Origin: Micromonospora yangpuensis
Lineage (GTDB): Bacteria; Actinomycetota; Actinomycetes; Mycobacteriales; Micromonosporaceae
Reading direction: 5' to 3'
Assembly: GCF_900091615.1 (NCBI RefSeq)
Contig: NZ_FMIA01000002.1
Coordinates: 5,022,001-5,086,000 of the forward strand
Length of the DNA: 64,000 bases
The translations under genes were made by a program, and so were the position numbers. This document shows positions 1-8,807 of this stretch, piece after piece (position 1 is the first letter of the stretch; each line of letters opens with the position of its first letter). Under the pieces are notes generated by a model. It worked only from the letters and a program-made list of their open reading frames with translations, did no database searches and had not been told where the DNA came from.

Positions 1-953
1 GTCTCCAGCAGCTCGGAGCGGCCGGAGCCGACCAGGCCGGCGATGCCGACGATCTCCCCGGCCCGGACGGTGAGCGAGACGTCGTGGAACTCGTTGGCCC
101 GGCTGAGCCCGGCCACGCTGAGCAGCTCCTTCGCCGCCGCGTCGGCGGCCGGGCGCTCGGGGAAGACGTACTCGATGGTGCGGCCGGTCATCCGGCCCAC
201 CAGGTCCTTGGTGGGGGTGTCCGCGGCCGGCAGGTTGGCCGCGGTGGTCCGGCCGTCCTTGAGCACGGTCACCCGGTCGCCGATCTCCCGGATCTCCTCC
301 ATCCGGTGGGAGATGTAGATGACCGCGATGCCCTGCGCGGTCAGCTCCCGGATGATCCGGAACAGGTTGCCGACCTCGTCGTGGGCCAGCACCGCGCTCG
401 GCTCGTCCATGATGATCAGTCGGGCCTCGTGGGAGAGCGCCCGGGCCATGCTGACCACCTGCTTGCCGGCGGCCGGCAGGGCGCGCACCATCCGGCTGGG
501 CGGGATCTCGCCGTGCCCGAGCCGGCCGAGGATCTCCCGGGTACGCCGGGCCATCTGCCCCCGGCGGACGAAGCCGGCGACCTTCGGCTCGTGGCCGAGG
601 AAGGCGTTCTCCGCCACCGAGAGGTCCTCGACCAGGTCGAGTTCCTGGTAGATGGTGGCGATGCCGGCCTTCATGGCGGCCTGCGGGTTGGCGAAGCTCA
701 CCGGCTCGCCACGCCACTCGATGAGCCCGGAGTCCGGCTTGTGGACCCCGGCGAGCACCTTGATCAGGGTGGACTTGCCGGCGCCGTTCTGCCCGAGCAG
801 GCAGTGCACCTCGCCGGCGCGCACCTCCAGCTGCACGCCGTCGAGCGCGCGCACGCCGGGGAAGGTCTTGACCACATCGGTCAGTCGTAGGACCACCTCG
901 CCGGCGACGGTGCCGGCGGGGGCGTGGACCAGGGGTTCGGTCGGTTCACTCAT
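1..953 (-). CDS. Sugar ABC transporter ATP-binding protein (3' end beyond window)
   Basis: This is the RbsA/MglA-type cytoplasmic ATPase of a monosaccharide ABC importer. The visible part (about 317 residues) covers the first nucleotide-binding domain and the beginning of the second. It has Walker A GQNGAGKST near residue 54 and Walker B LIIMDEPSA. The signature region is degenerate (LPAAGKQ), as is usual for this family. The start of domain two (IVGIAGLVGSGRSELLE) is the last thing seen before the left edge. The ATG overlaps the stop of the upstream ROK regulator by 4 bp (ATGA), so the two are translationally coupled. The family is usually about 500 residues, so about 180 residues, and probably permease and binding-protein genes, lie off the left edge. 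The sugar is unknown. Confidence 0.9.
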   Translation of the reverse strand, partial: MSEPTEPLVHAPAGTVAGEVVLRLTDVVKTFPGVRALDGVQLEVRAGEVHCLLGQNGAGKSTLIKVLAGVHKPDSGLIEWRGEPVSFANPQAAMKAGIATIYQELDLVEDLSVAENAFLGHEPKVAGFVRRGQMARRTREILGRLGHGEIPPSRMVRALPAAGKQVVSMARALSHEARLIIMDEPSAVLAHDEVGNLFRIIRELTAQGIAVIYISHRMEEIREIGDRVTVLKDGRTTAANLPAADTPTKDLVGRMTGRTIEYVFPERPAADAAAKELLSVAGLSRANEFHDVSLTVRAGEIVGIAGLVGSGRSELLE

Positions 954-2128
954 GATGCCTCCCCGAAGGCGACGTCGCTGGCGAGCACCGCTGCTCCGGC
1001 GACACCGGCCCGTGGGCCGAGTTCGGACAGGACCACCGGTAGGTTGCCGGTGGCCAGGGGCAGCGAGCGGCGGTAGACCACGCTGCGGATCTCGGCCAGC
1101 AGGATGTGGCCGAGCTGGGCGAGGCCCCCGCCGATGACGATCATCGAAGGGTTGGTGAAGCTCACCAGGCCGGCGAGCACGCCGCCGACCCGCCGTCCGC
1201 CGTCGCGGATCAGGTTGATGCAGGTCACGTCCCCCTCGACGGCGCCCTCGGCGACGTCCAGGGCGGTGACCTCGCCCCGGGCGGTGAACCGCTCGGCAAG
1301 CGCGGGCGACGCGCCGCTGCGGGCGGCCAGCGCCGCCTCCTTGGCCAGCGCGGCCCCGCTGAACAGCGCCTCCAGGCAGCCGATGTTGCCGCAGGAGCAG
1401 GTCGGACCGTTCGGGTCGACCTGGATGTGGCCGATGTCCCCGGCACAGCCGTCGGTGCCCCGGTAGACCTCACCGCTGAGGTAGATCCCACACCCTATGC
1501 CGGTGCCGATCTTGATGAAGAGGAAGTCGTCGACGGAGTGGGCCACTCCGCCGTGCCGCTCCCCGATGGCCATGATGTTGACGTCGTTGTCGACCACCGC
1601 CGGGCAGCCGTGCTCCCGGGTCAGCAGCTCACGCAGGGGGAACCGGTCCCAGCCGGGCATGATCGGCGGGGAGACCGGGACGCCGTCGCGGAAGCTCACC
1701 GGGCCGGGCACGCCAACCCCGACCGCGTCCAGGCGCTCGTACGCCCCGTCCACCTTGGCCTTGTGCAGCAGGTCGTTGACCCGGTGCAGGGTCACCTTGG
1801 GGCCGGAGCGGATGTCGATCGGCTCGGCGTAGGCGGCGACCGGCTCCAGCCGGCCGTCGACCACCTCGACGTCGATCGAGCTGGCACCCATGTCCACCGC
1901 GGCGAAGCGCAGCTTCGGGTTCAGCTCGACCAGGGTGGAGCGTCGTCCGCCCCGGGAGGCGGCGAGCCCGGCCTCGGCGACGTAGCCGAGGGAGACCAGG
2001 CGCTCCAGCTCGGCGAGTAGCCGGGGGCGGGGCATCTGCAGCCGGTCACCCAACTCGGCCCGGGACACCGCCCCTTCGTCGCGGAGCAGCCGCAACAGCC
2101 GTACGTGTAGGGGGTCCTCCGACCGCAC
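950..2128 (-). CDS. ROK family transcriptional regulator
   Basis: The protein is about 392 residues. It has an N-terminal winged helix (about residues 5-55, ARELGDRLQMPRPRLL-like) followed by a ROK sugar-kinase-like fold (DMGASSIDVEVVDG, VGVPGPV, IGTGIGCGI). The ROK zinc signature CSCGNIGC lies near residue 245. The members with an HTH (XylR/NagC type) are sugar-responsive repressors, and the coupled sugar ABC ATPase downstream fits local control of uptake. I chose the GTG at 2128 because GGAGG sits 8 bp upstream. The GTG at 2137 overlaps that Shine-Dalgarno and is the alternative. A palindrome about 120 bp upstream (2246-2265) is the likely operator. The inducer cannot be read from the sequence. 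Confidence 0.9.
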   Translation of the reverse strand: MRSEDPLHVRLLRLLRDEGAVSRAELGDRLQMPRPRLLAELERLVSLGYVAEAGLAASRGGRRSTLVELNPKLRFAAVDMGASSIDVEVVDGRLEPVAAYAEPIDIRSGPKVTLHRVNDLLHKAKVDGAYERLDAVGVGVPGPVSFRDGVPVSPPIMPGWDRFPLRELLTREHGCPAVVDNDVNIMAIGERHGGVAHSVDDFLFIKIGTGIGCGIYLSGEVYRGTDGCAGDIGHIQVDPNGPTCSCGNIGCLEALFSGAALAKEAALAARSGASPALAERFTARGEVTALDVAEGAVEGDVTCINLIRDGGRRVGGVLAGLVSFTNPSMIVIGGGLAQLGHILLAEIRSVVYRRSLPLATGNLPVVLSELGPRAGVAGAAVLASDVAFGEAS

Positions 2129-2245
2129 CGAGCCCACCTCCGGGACAGGAGCCAGTCACATCGAGGAAACCCCGACGTGTTGTGCTCGACACAGTAGGAG
2201 CGTCGCGTGTCGCCTGTCCAGAGCTTCGGCCATTTTGATTCAAAC

Positions 2246-2265
2246 TTTTGTCCGTTCGAACAAAA
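2246..2265. promoter_or_regulatory. Candidate ROK operator (inverted repeat)
   Basis: The inverted repeat TTTTGT-N8-ACAAAA has GTTCGAAC in its centre. It is an AT-rich island in GC-rich DNA, about 120 bp upstream of the ROK gene. NagC/XylR-type ROK sites have comparable T-rich and A-rich half-sites about one helical turn apart. Binding by this ROK protein is inferred from position and shape only. Confidence 0.55.
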
Positions 2266-2316
2266 GCTAAAAGTGGATCACGGAAACCCACGGTGCGGTG
2301 AGGGCTCCCGCCCGGG

Positions 2317-3498
2317 TCAGCGGGGAGGAGCGGAGTTGCGCTTCTTACGCAACTTGCGGTCGTCCCGTAGCTCCACGTAAGGCTCCACGTCCGGCGCGTG
2401 ACCCGCCGCGATGGCCCGGCTGCGCTCCAGCTCCGCGTCGAACTCGGCACCCAGCAGGATCGCGATGTTGCTCAGCCAGAGCCAGACCAGGAAGATGATC
2501 ACACCGGCCAGCGCACCGTACGTCTTGTTGTACGAGCCGAAGTTGCTGACGTACAGGGCGAAGACGCCGGAGACCGCCAGCCAGATCAGCACCGCCAGCA
2601 CCCCACCCGGGCTGACCCAGCGGAACCCGCCGTGCCGGGCGTTCGGCGAGGCCCAGTAGAGGATCGCGAACATCAGGCTGACCAGCATCAACAGCACCGG
2701 CCACTTGGCGATGTTCCAGACCGTCACGGCGGTCGACCCGAACCCGATGGCGTCACCCACCTGCTCGGCGAGGCGACCGGTGAAGACCACGATCACCGCG
2801 CTGGCCAGCAGCAGCACCCCGACGACCGCGGTGACCCCGACCCGGATCGGCAGGGTCTTCCAGATCGGTCGCCCCTCCGGCACGTCGTAGATCGAGTTGG
2901 AGGCACGCATGAAGGCCGCGACGTACCCGGAGGCCGACCAGAACGCGGCCAGCAGACCGATGACCGCCGCCACCCCGGCCAGGCCGCCGTTCTCCTGGGC
3001 CTGGGTGATCGCGGTGTCGATGATCTGCCGGATGTTCGGTTCGGGCACCGCCTGGCCGACGGTGTCCCGGACCGACTGGGTGGCGCTCGGGCCGAGCAGC
3101 CCGAGCAGGCTGACCAGCACCAGCATGCCGGGGAAGATGGAGAGCACGCCGTAGTAGGTGAGCGCCGCCGCCCAGTCGGTCAGGCTGTCCTCGGAGAACT
3201 CCCGGACCGTCCGCCGGAACGTCGCCACCCACCCGGTACCCGACAGCTGGGTGGGGCTGTCCGGGCCGTCGTCCGGCCCGACCGGCCGGTGACCTGCCGG
3301 CCGCCCGACCGCCTCCTGACCGGCCCGGGGCCGGTCGGCGGTCTCGGCACCAGCGTCGGGCTGGTCGGCGGTCTCGGCACCAGCGTCGGGCTGGTCGGCG
3401 GTCTCGGCACCGGCGTCGGGCTGGTTCCGGTCGCCGGCCACCGACCCGGGTCCGGGCTGGTCACGGGCGTCGCGGTCGGCAGGGTCGGCGGCGGCCAT
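2317..3498 (-). CDS. YihY/virulence factor BrkB family membrane protein
   Basis: This is a 393-residue integral membrane protein. The core has the family pattern of about six transmembrane helices, including DWAAALTYYGVLSIFPGMLVL near residue 105, AFWSASGYVAAFMRASNSIYD near residue 185 and GALAGVIIFLVWLWLSNIAILLGAEFDAELER near the C terminus. The first 75 residues are a hydrophilic Asp/Ala/Glu-rich tail built from ten-residue repeats (DAGAETADQP), encoded by a 30-bp minisatellite at 3331-3420. The tail probably lies in the cytoplasm. ATG at 3498 follows GAGGGAG. The family function is unsettled (it was once called RNase BN). The gene stands alone between the ROK gene and the ABC exporter. Confidence 0.9.
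   Translation of the reverse strand: MAAADPADRDARDQPGPGSVAGDRNQPDAGAETADQPDAGAETADQPDAGAETADRPRAGQEAVGRPAGHRPVGPDDGPDSPTQLSGTGWVATFRRTVREFSEDSLTDWAAALTYYGVLSIFPGMLVLVSLLGLLGPSATQSVRDTVGQAVPEPNIRQIIDTAITQAQENGGLAGVAAVIGLLAAFWSASGYVAAFMRASNSIYDVPEGRPIWKTLPIRVGVTAVVGVLLLASAVIVVFTGRLAEQVGDAIGFGSTAVTVWNIAKWPVLLMLVSLMFAILYWASPNARHGGFRWVSPGGVLAVLIWLAVSGVFALYVSNFGSYNKTYGALAGVIIFLVWLWLSNIAILLGAEFDAELERSRAIAAGHAPDVEPYVELRDDRKLRKKRNSAPPR
3331..3420. repeat. 30-bp tandem repeat inside the BrkB-family gene
   Basis: Three consecutive 30-bp units (3331-3360, 3361-3390, 3391-3420) are almost identical and in frame, so they add a ten-residue peptide each to the N-terminal tail of the BrkB-family protein. Changes in copy number would keep the frame. 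Confidence 0.85.
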
Positions 3499-3562
3499 CG
3501 AGGCTCCCTCGCAGTCGGCGGTGTTCCCTCCGACTTGCCCCGGTGGCCACCTCGGTAACCAC

Positions 3563-4372
3563 CTACCGGTAGAGGATGGCGTTCATCCGACGCGACGCCA
3601 CCAGCAACCCCACCCCGGTCAGCACCAGCAGGTAGAGGACGTCGAGCAGCCAGGTCCAGCCGCCGGCACCGATCGAGATGTCCCGGATCAGGTGCACCGA
3701 CCGGTAGAGCGGGGTCACCTCCACCAGCCAGCGCAACACCGTCGGGTACGTCTCGGCGGGCACGAACGTGCCGGAGAAGAGGAAGAGGGTGAACTGGGCC
3801 GACCCCATCAGGTCCAGGTCCTGCCAACTGCGCAGATACGTCGCGAAGGCCAGCCCGAGCGCGCCGAAGGCGAACCCGACGAGCACCGCGGCGGGCAGCG
3901 CCACCAGCGCGCGCACCGGCGAGGTCAGGCCCATCGCCACCATCACCACCAGGAAGGCCACCGAGTAGGAGCTGCCCCGCAGCATCGCCCAGCCCAGCTC
4001 GCCGAGGGCGATCTCGAAGGGCCGTACCGGGGTGGCGATCATGCCGTCGTACAGCTTCAGGTATTTGATCTTGCCGAAGAAGGTGAAGGTGGTCTCGGCA
4101 AGCGCCCCGGTCATCGCCGAGGCGGCCAGCATCGCCGGGGCGACGAAGGTGGCGTACCCGACGACCTGCCCACCGGGCAGGGTCAGATCACCGATCAGGC
4201 TGCCCACCCCGACCCCGATGGAGAAGAGGTAGAGCAGCGGCTCCAACAGCCCGGAGACCAGCAGTACCCAGTAGACCGGCCGCAGCGCCGCCACGTTGCG
4301 CCCGGCCACCGCGCCCGAGCGGCGGGCCAGATCCCGGACCCCGACCAGCCGGGGCAGCACCAGAGCGACCAA
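3563..4372 (-). CDS. ABC-2 type transporter permease
   Basis: This 269-residue protein has six predicted membrane helices and the ABC-2 membrane fold. Near the middle is LMGSAQFTLFLFSGTFVPAETYP, the usual conserved loop of DrrB/NodJ-type exporters. It is the last gene of a three-gene exporter operon (ATPase, permease, permease). The start is an uncommon TTG at 4372, chosen because AGGAGG lies just upstream and overlaps the TAG stop of the preceding permease, which implies coupled translation. Two different permeases with one ATPase suggest a heterodimeric membrane domain. The substrate is unknown; the family covers drugs, lipids and polysaccharides. Confidence 0.87.
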   Translation of the reverse strand: MVALVLPRLVGVRDLARRSGAVAGRNVAALRPVYWVLLVSGLLEPLLYLFSIGVGVGSLIGDLTLPGGQVVGYATFVAPAMLAASAMTGALAETTFTFFGKIKYLKLYDGMIATPVRPFEIALGELGWAMLRGSSYSVAFLVVMVAMGLTSPVRALVALPAAVLVGFAFGALGLAFATYLRSWQDLDLMGSAQFTLFLFSGTFVPAETYPTVLRWLVEVTPLYRSVHLIRDISIGAGGWTWLLDVLYLLVLTGVGLLVASRRMNAILYR

Positions 4373-4381
4373 GACCGCCTC

Positions 4382-5167
4382 CTAGACGACGAGCCGACGG
4401 CGGAACGCGCGGCGGGCCAGCACCCAACCGACCACCGCCCAGGCCGCGAGATAGAGCAGGTGACCGACGATCGACCACTGCGGGGCCATCCCGAGGGTGG
4501 CCGCCCGGCAGAGGTCCACCGCGTGCCAGAGCGGACTGAGGTACGCCACCTGACGCAACCCGGTCGGCAGCGACTCCACCGGGAAGAACACCCCGCTGAA
4601 CAGGGTCATCGGCAGCACCGCGAAGCGGAACAGGATGGTCAGATGGGTGTCGGTCGGCACCGAGGCGCTGAACGCGAAGATCGGGGTGATCATCGCCAGG
4701 GTGAACAGGACGATCACCGGCAGCACGGCCACCGCCCAGAACGACCGCAGCGCGCCGAAGGCCGCGGTCACCAGCAGGAAGGCGATCGCCGCGGTGAGCA
4801 CCCGGAACACCACGAAGGCCAGGTGCCCGGCGACGATGTCACCGACCCGCAGCGGAGCCGCGTACTGACCGAAATAGATCTTCGACCACTGGAAGCCGCT
4901 GAACACCGGGAAGGTCGACTCCAGCACCGCCACCTGCAGGATCCCGGCCAGGAGCAGGCCCGGCACGATCCAGTGCAGGTAGCTCACCCCGTCGAGGCCC
5001 TGATCGACGTAGGAGCCGACCCCCAGGCCGAAGCCGACCACGGTGAGCAGGGGCAGGAAGAAGGACGAGAAGAGCCCGGCCCGCCAGGTCCGCCGGTAGT
5101 TGGTCAGGTAGTAGACCAGCACGGTCCACGCCGGCACCCGGGGTCGGGCCGGCCGCCGGCTCGTCAC
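4382..5167 (-). CDS. ABC-2 type transporter permease
   Basis: This is a membrane protein of about 261 residues, the partner of the permease directly downstream. It has six hydrophobic segments and a conserved ABC-2 stretch, LFRFAVLPMTLFSGVFFPVESLP, near residue 180. The open frame extends to 5296 inside the ATPase gene. The GTG at 5167 is preferred because GAGGTGG, overlapping the ATPase stop, is placed as its ribosome site; GTG at 5176 or 5173 is possible. The TAG stop is fused to the AGGAGG of the next gene. Together with the ATPase it should form an exporter of unknown substrate. Confidence 0.86.
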   Translation of the reverse strand: MTSRRPARPRVPAWTVLVYYLTNYRRTWRAGLFSSFFLPLLTVVGFGLGVGSYVDQGLDGVSYLHWIVPGLLLAGILQVAVLESTFPVFSGFQWSKIYFGQYAAPLRVGDIVAGHLAFVVFRVLTAAIAFLLVTAAFGALRSFWAVAVLPVIVLFTLAMITPIFAFSASVPTDTHLTILFRFAVLPMTLFSGVFFPVESLPTGLRQVAYLSPLWHAVDLCRAATLGMAPQWSIVGHLLYLAAWAVVGWVLARRAFRRRLVV

Positions 5168-5177
5168 CGCCACCACC

Positions 5178-6140
<963 letters not shown>

Positions 6141-6215
6141 GACCCGTCGCGGACCACCCCCAATCCCGCGAGGTCGATCACAACCCGGGCCGGACCCGCT
6201 CCTACATCCTCACGG

Positions 6216-6752
6216 TCAGAGGTTGGCGGGGGCGGTGGCGGCGCGGGCGGCGGCCACCAGCGCGTCGGTCTCGGCGCGCACCGCCTCGTCCTCGGCCGGG
6301 GTGCCGGGATCGTAGCGGACCGTCCAGGTCAGGCCGTCCACCCCGGGCACCCGCCGCGCGACGATCCGGCCGGCGCCGCCGGGCACCGCGTGATGCTGGG
6401 TGTACGCCACCGAGTTGGTGACCCGGGCCCGTACCTGGTGCGGCAGGTCCCCCGGGTCGAGCAGCAGGTACCGCTCCACCGGCAGGTCCGCCACCACCAG
6501 GTAGCCGTCCCGCTCGTGGGCCTGCTCGCCGGGGATGACGCCCAACTCCCGCCCGGACCAGGTGGCCTTGATGATCTCGTGCCAGCCCAACCGCTGCCCC
6601 CGGCCGGGCAGCCAGAGCCCGAGGTTGCTGGCGACCACCACGCCGTCGCCCTCGCCGTTGCCGACGGCCGCCCAGGCCAGCACCCGCTCGTCCCGCTCCA
6701 GCGGGGGCCGGTCGGTCGCCGGGAGCTTGCGCCGGCGTCGGAACAGTCCCAT
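6216..6752 (-). CDS. Conserved hypothetical protein downstream of dnaG
   Basis: The protein has 178 residues, is soluble and has no membrane helix or signal peptide. It starts MGLFRRRRKLP, a basic stretch, and continues with a mixed alpha/beta pattern (ERVLAWAAVGNGEGDGVVVASNLGLWLPG) that resembles a small beta-rich sensor or PH-like fold; that likeness is only an impression. The ATG at 6752 overlaps the dnaG stop by one base (TGATG), so it is coupled to primase. I do not recognise a named family and no function is proposed. Confidence 0.8.
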   Translation of the reverse strand: MGLFRRRRKLPATDRPPLERDERVLAWAAVGNGEGDGVVVASNLGLWLPGRGQRLGWHEIIKATWSGRELGVIPGEQAHERDGYLVVADLPVERYLLLDPGDLPHQVRARVTNSVAYTQHHAVPGGAGRIVARRVPGVDGLTWTVRYDPGTPAEDEAVRAETDALVAAARAATAPANL

Positions 6753-8629
6753 CACAGTCCTCCCGCGGCCTGCTCGCGCAGCGCCCTCGCGTGCTGCTCC
6801 AGCGAGAGCAGCTCCCCGAAGAGGGCGAAGTATTCGTCCTTGTTGGCCACCGGGTTGATCCGCTGGATCCGGGACTTGAGGTCGCGGATCCGACCGGTGA
6901 CCGCGGCCCACTGCAACCGGGCCATGGTGACCGAGACGTACCGGGGATCCGGCTCGCCGTCGATCCGCAACGGCTCCACCGCCAACTCGCCGACCAGGGC
7001 CTGGGCGGCCAGGTCGGGGCAGGCGTCGCGGACCGAGGCGATCCAGTTGGCGCCACCGGTCGCCGCGGTCTCCCCCGCCGCTCCCCCGGCCGCCGCCACC
7101 GCGTCCCGGACCACCAGGTGTACGGGATGCCGGTACGCGTCCGCCTCGACGGTGTCGAACATCGGCCCGGCGAGCACCGGCACCTGGAGGGCGAGCTTCA
7201 GCGCCTCCCGTTCCACCATCGACTGCGGCCCGTCCGCCGCCGTCGGTGCCGGGCGGTTCGCCCCCCGGGCCGGCGGCTGCCCCGGGTCACGGCCGTCACC
7301 GGCGGTCAGCACGGCCCGCTGCACCGGCTCGATCTCCATGCCGAGGTCACCGGCGAGCTTGCGGACGTACTCGGGGCGTTTCTCCCGGTCCTTGATCTTG
7401 GCCACCAGCGGGGCGGCCCGGCGCATCGCCTCCACCCGGCCGTCGACGGTGTCCAGGTCGAAGCGGTTGATCACGTGGCGTAGCGCGAAGTCGACAAGCG
7501 GCTCGCGGCGGGCGACCAGGTCCCGCACGGCCAGGTCGCCCTTTGCCAGGCGGAGGTCGCACGGGTCCATGCTGTCCGGGCTGACCGCGATGAAGGTACG
7601 CCCGACGAAGCGCTGGTCGTCCTCGAAGGCCCGCAGCGCGGCCTTCTGGCCGGCGGCGTCCCCGTCGAAGGTGAAGATGATCTCGCCGGCCACCTCGTCG
7701 CTGTCCAGCAGGAGCCGGCGCAGCACCCCGATGTGGTCCGCGCCGAAGGCGGTGCCGCAGGTCGCCACCGCCGTCGGTACGCCGGCCAGGTGGCAGGCCA
7801 TCACGTCGGTGTACCCCTCGACCACGACCACCTTTCCCTGCTTGGCGATCTCCCGTTTGGCCTGGTCGATCCCGTACAGCACGTGCGACTTCTTGTAGAT
7901 CGGGGTCTCGGGGGTGTTGAGGTACTTCGGGCCGTCGTCGTCGTCGAAGAGCCGGCGGGCCCCGAAGCCGATCACGTCGCCGGTCAGGTCCCGGATCGGC
8001 CAGAGCAGCCGGCGGCGGAACCGGTCGATGAGCGAGCCGGAGCGCGCCGGCCGGGACAGCCCGGCGGTGACCAGCTCGTCGTGGCTGAAGCCCTGCTGAC
8101 GCAGATGCCTGGTGAGCAGGTCCCAACCGTCGGGGGCGAAGCCGCAGCCGTACCGCAGCGCGGCGGCCCGGTCGAAGCCCCGGGTGGCCAGGAACTCCCG
8201 CGCCACCCGGGCCCCGGCCGTGCCGAGCTGCCCCTGGTAGAACTCGACGGCGGCGGCGTGCGCGGCGACCAGACGTTGCCGCTGCCCCGGCTGGGTCCGT
8301 GGCCGGGGGGTGCCGGAGTCGTTCTCGACGTACCGCAGCTGGATGCCGGCGCGGGCGGCGAGCCGCTCCACCGACTCCACGAAGCTGAGGTGCTCGGCAT
8401 CCATCAGGAACTTGATCGCGTCGCCACCGGCGCCGCAGCCGAAGCAGTACCAGACGTTGCGCCCGGGTGAGACGTTGAACGACGGGCTCTTCTCGTCGTG
8501 GAACGGGCACAACCCCTTGAGGTTGCCGCCGCCGGCCGACCGCAGGGTCACCGTCTCGGAGATCACGTCGTCGATCGCGGTGCGTTCCCGGACCAGCGCG
8601 ATGTCCTCGTCCCGGATCCGCCCAGCCAT
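6752..8629 (-). CDS. dnaG: DNA primase
   Basis: This 625-residue primase makes RNA primers at the replication fork. The N-terminal zinc-binding domain has CPFH (about residue 41) and CFGCGAGGD (about 62). The catalytic TOPRIM core shows VVVVEGYTDVMACH near residue 268 and FTFDGDAAGQKA near 318, giving the metal-binding Glu and Asp-x-Asp. The C-terminal DnaB-interaction domain ends LEQHARALREQAAGGL. MAGRIRDEDIALVRERT at 8629 is the usual actinobacterial N terminus; the longer open frame to 8770 is not family sequence. In M. tuberculosis dnaG and dgt are neighbours; here a BCCT transporter and a siderophore-interacting protein lie between them. Confidence 0.97.
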   Translation of the reverse strand: MAGRIRDEDIALVRERTAIDDVISETVTLRSAGGGNLKGLCPFHDEKSPSFNVSPGRNVWYCFGCGAGGDAIKFLMDAEHLSFVESVERLAARAGIQLRYVENDSGTPRPRTQPGQRQRLVAAHAAAVEFYQGQLGTAGARVAREFLATRGFDRAAALRYGCGFAPDGWDLLTRHLRQQGFSHDELVTAGLSRPARSGSLIDRFRRRLLWPIRDLTGDVIGFGARRLFDDDDGPKYLNTPETPIYKKSHVLYGIDQAKREIAKQGKVVVVEGYTDVMACHLAGVPTAVATCGTAFGADHIGVLRRLLLDSDEVAGEIIFTFDGDAAGQKAALRAFEDDQRFVGRTFIAVSPDSMDPCDLRLAKGDLAVRDLVARREPLVDFALRHVINRFDLDTVDGRVEAMRRAAPLVAKIKDREKRPEYVRKLAGDLGMEIEPVQRAVLTAGDGRDPGQPPARGANRPAPTAADGPQSMVEREALKLALQVPVLAGPMFDTVEADAYRHPVHLVVRDAVAAAGGAAGETAATGGANWIASVRDACPDLAAQALVGELAVEPLRIDGEPDPRYVSVTMARLQWAAVTGRIRDLKSRIQRINPVANKDEYFALFGELLSLEQHARALREQAAGGL

Positions 8630-8707
8630 CGCACCACCCCCTCGATGCTCCATCCTGCCCTGCGCCGATGATCGCCGTCGCCTCGGGTACGCCCCCGCAC
8701 CGCCGAC

Positions 8708-8748
8708 GCCGGCGGGCCCCCACCCCGGTCGGGAGGGGGCCCGCCGGC
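8708..8748 (-). terminator. Strong hairpin after the BCCT gene
   Basis: A perfect 14-bp stem (8708-8721 with 8735-8748, GCCGGCGGGCCCCC) encloses a 13-base loop. It lies about 60 bp past the stop of the BCCT gene and about 80 bp before the dnaG start, both on the minus strand. No T-tract follows, which is common for actinobacterial terminators. It probably ends BCCT transcription before dnaG. Confidence 0.75.
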
Positions 8749-8807
8749 CACCTGCCGGATCCGTCGCCACGGCGACGCGGGACGGTCGGGTCAGCGGGAC
8801 GGTCGGG

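Noticed and set aside
84..890. Long plus-strand open frames over the ABC ATPase and ROK genes
   Set aside because: They are antisense frames opened by high GC third positions; the minus-strand proteins have clear family motifs.
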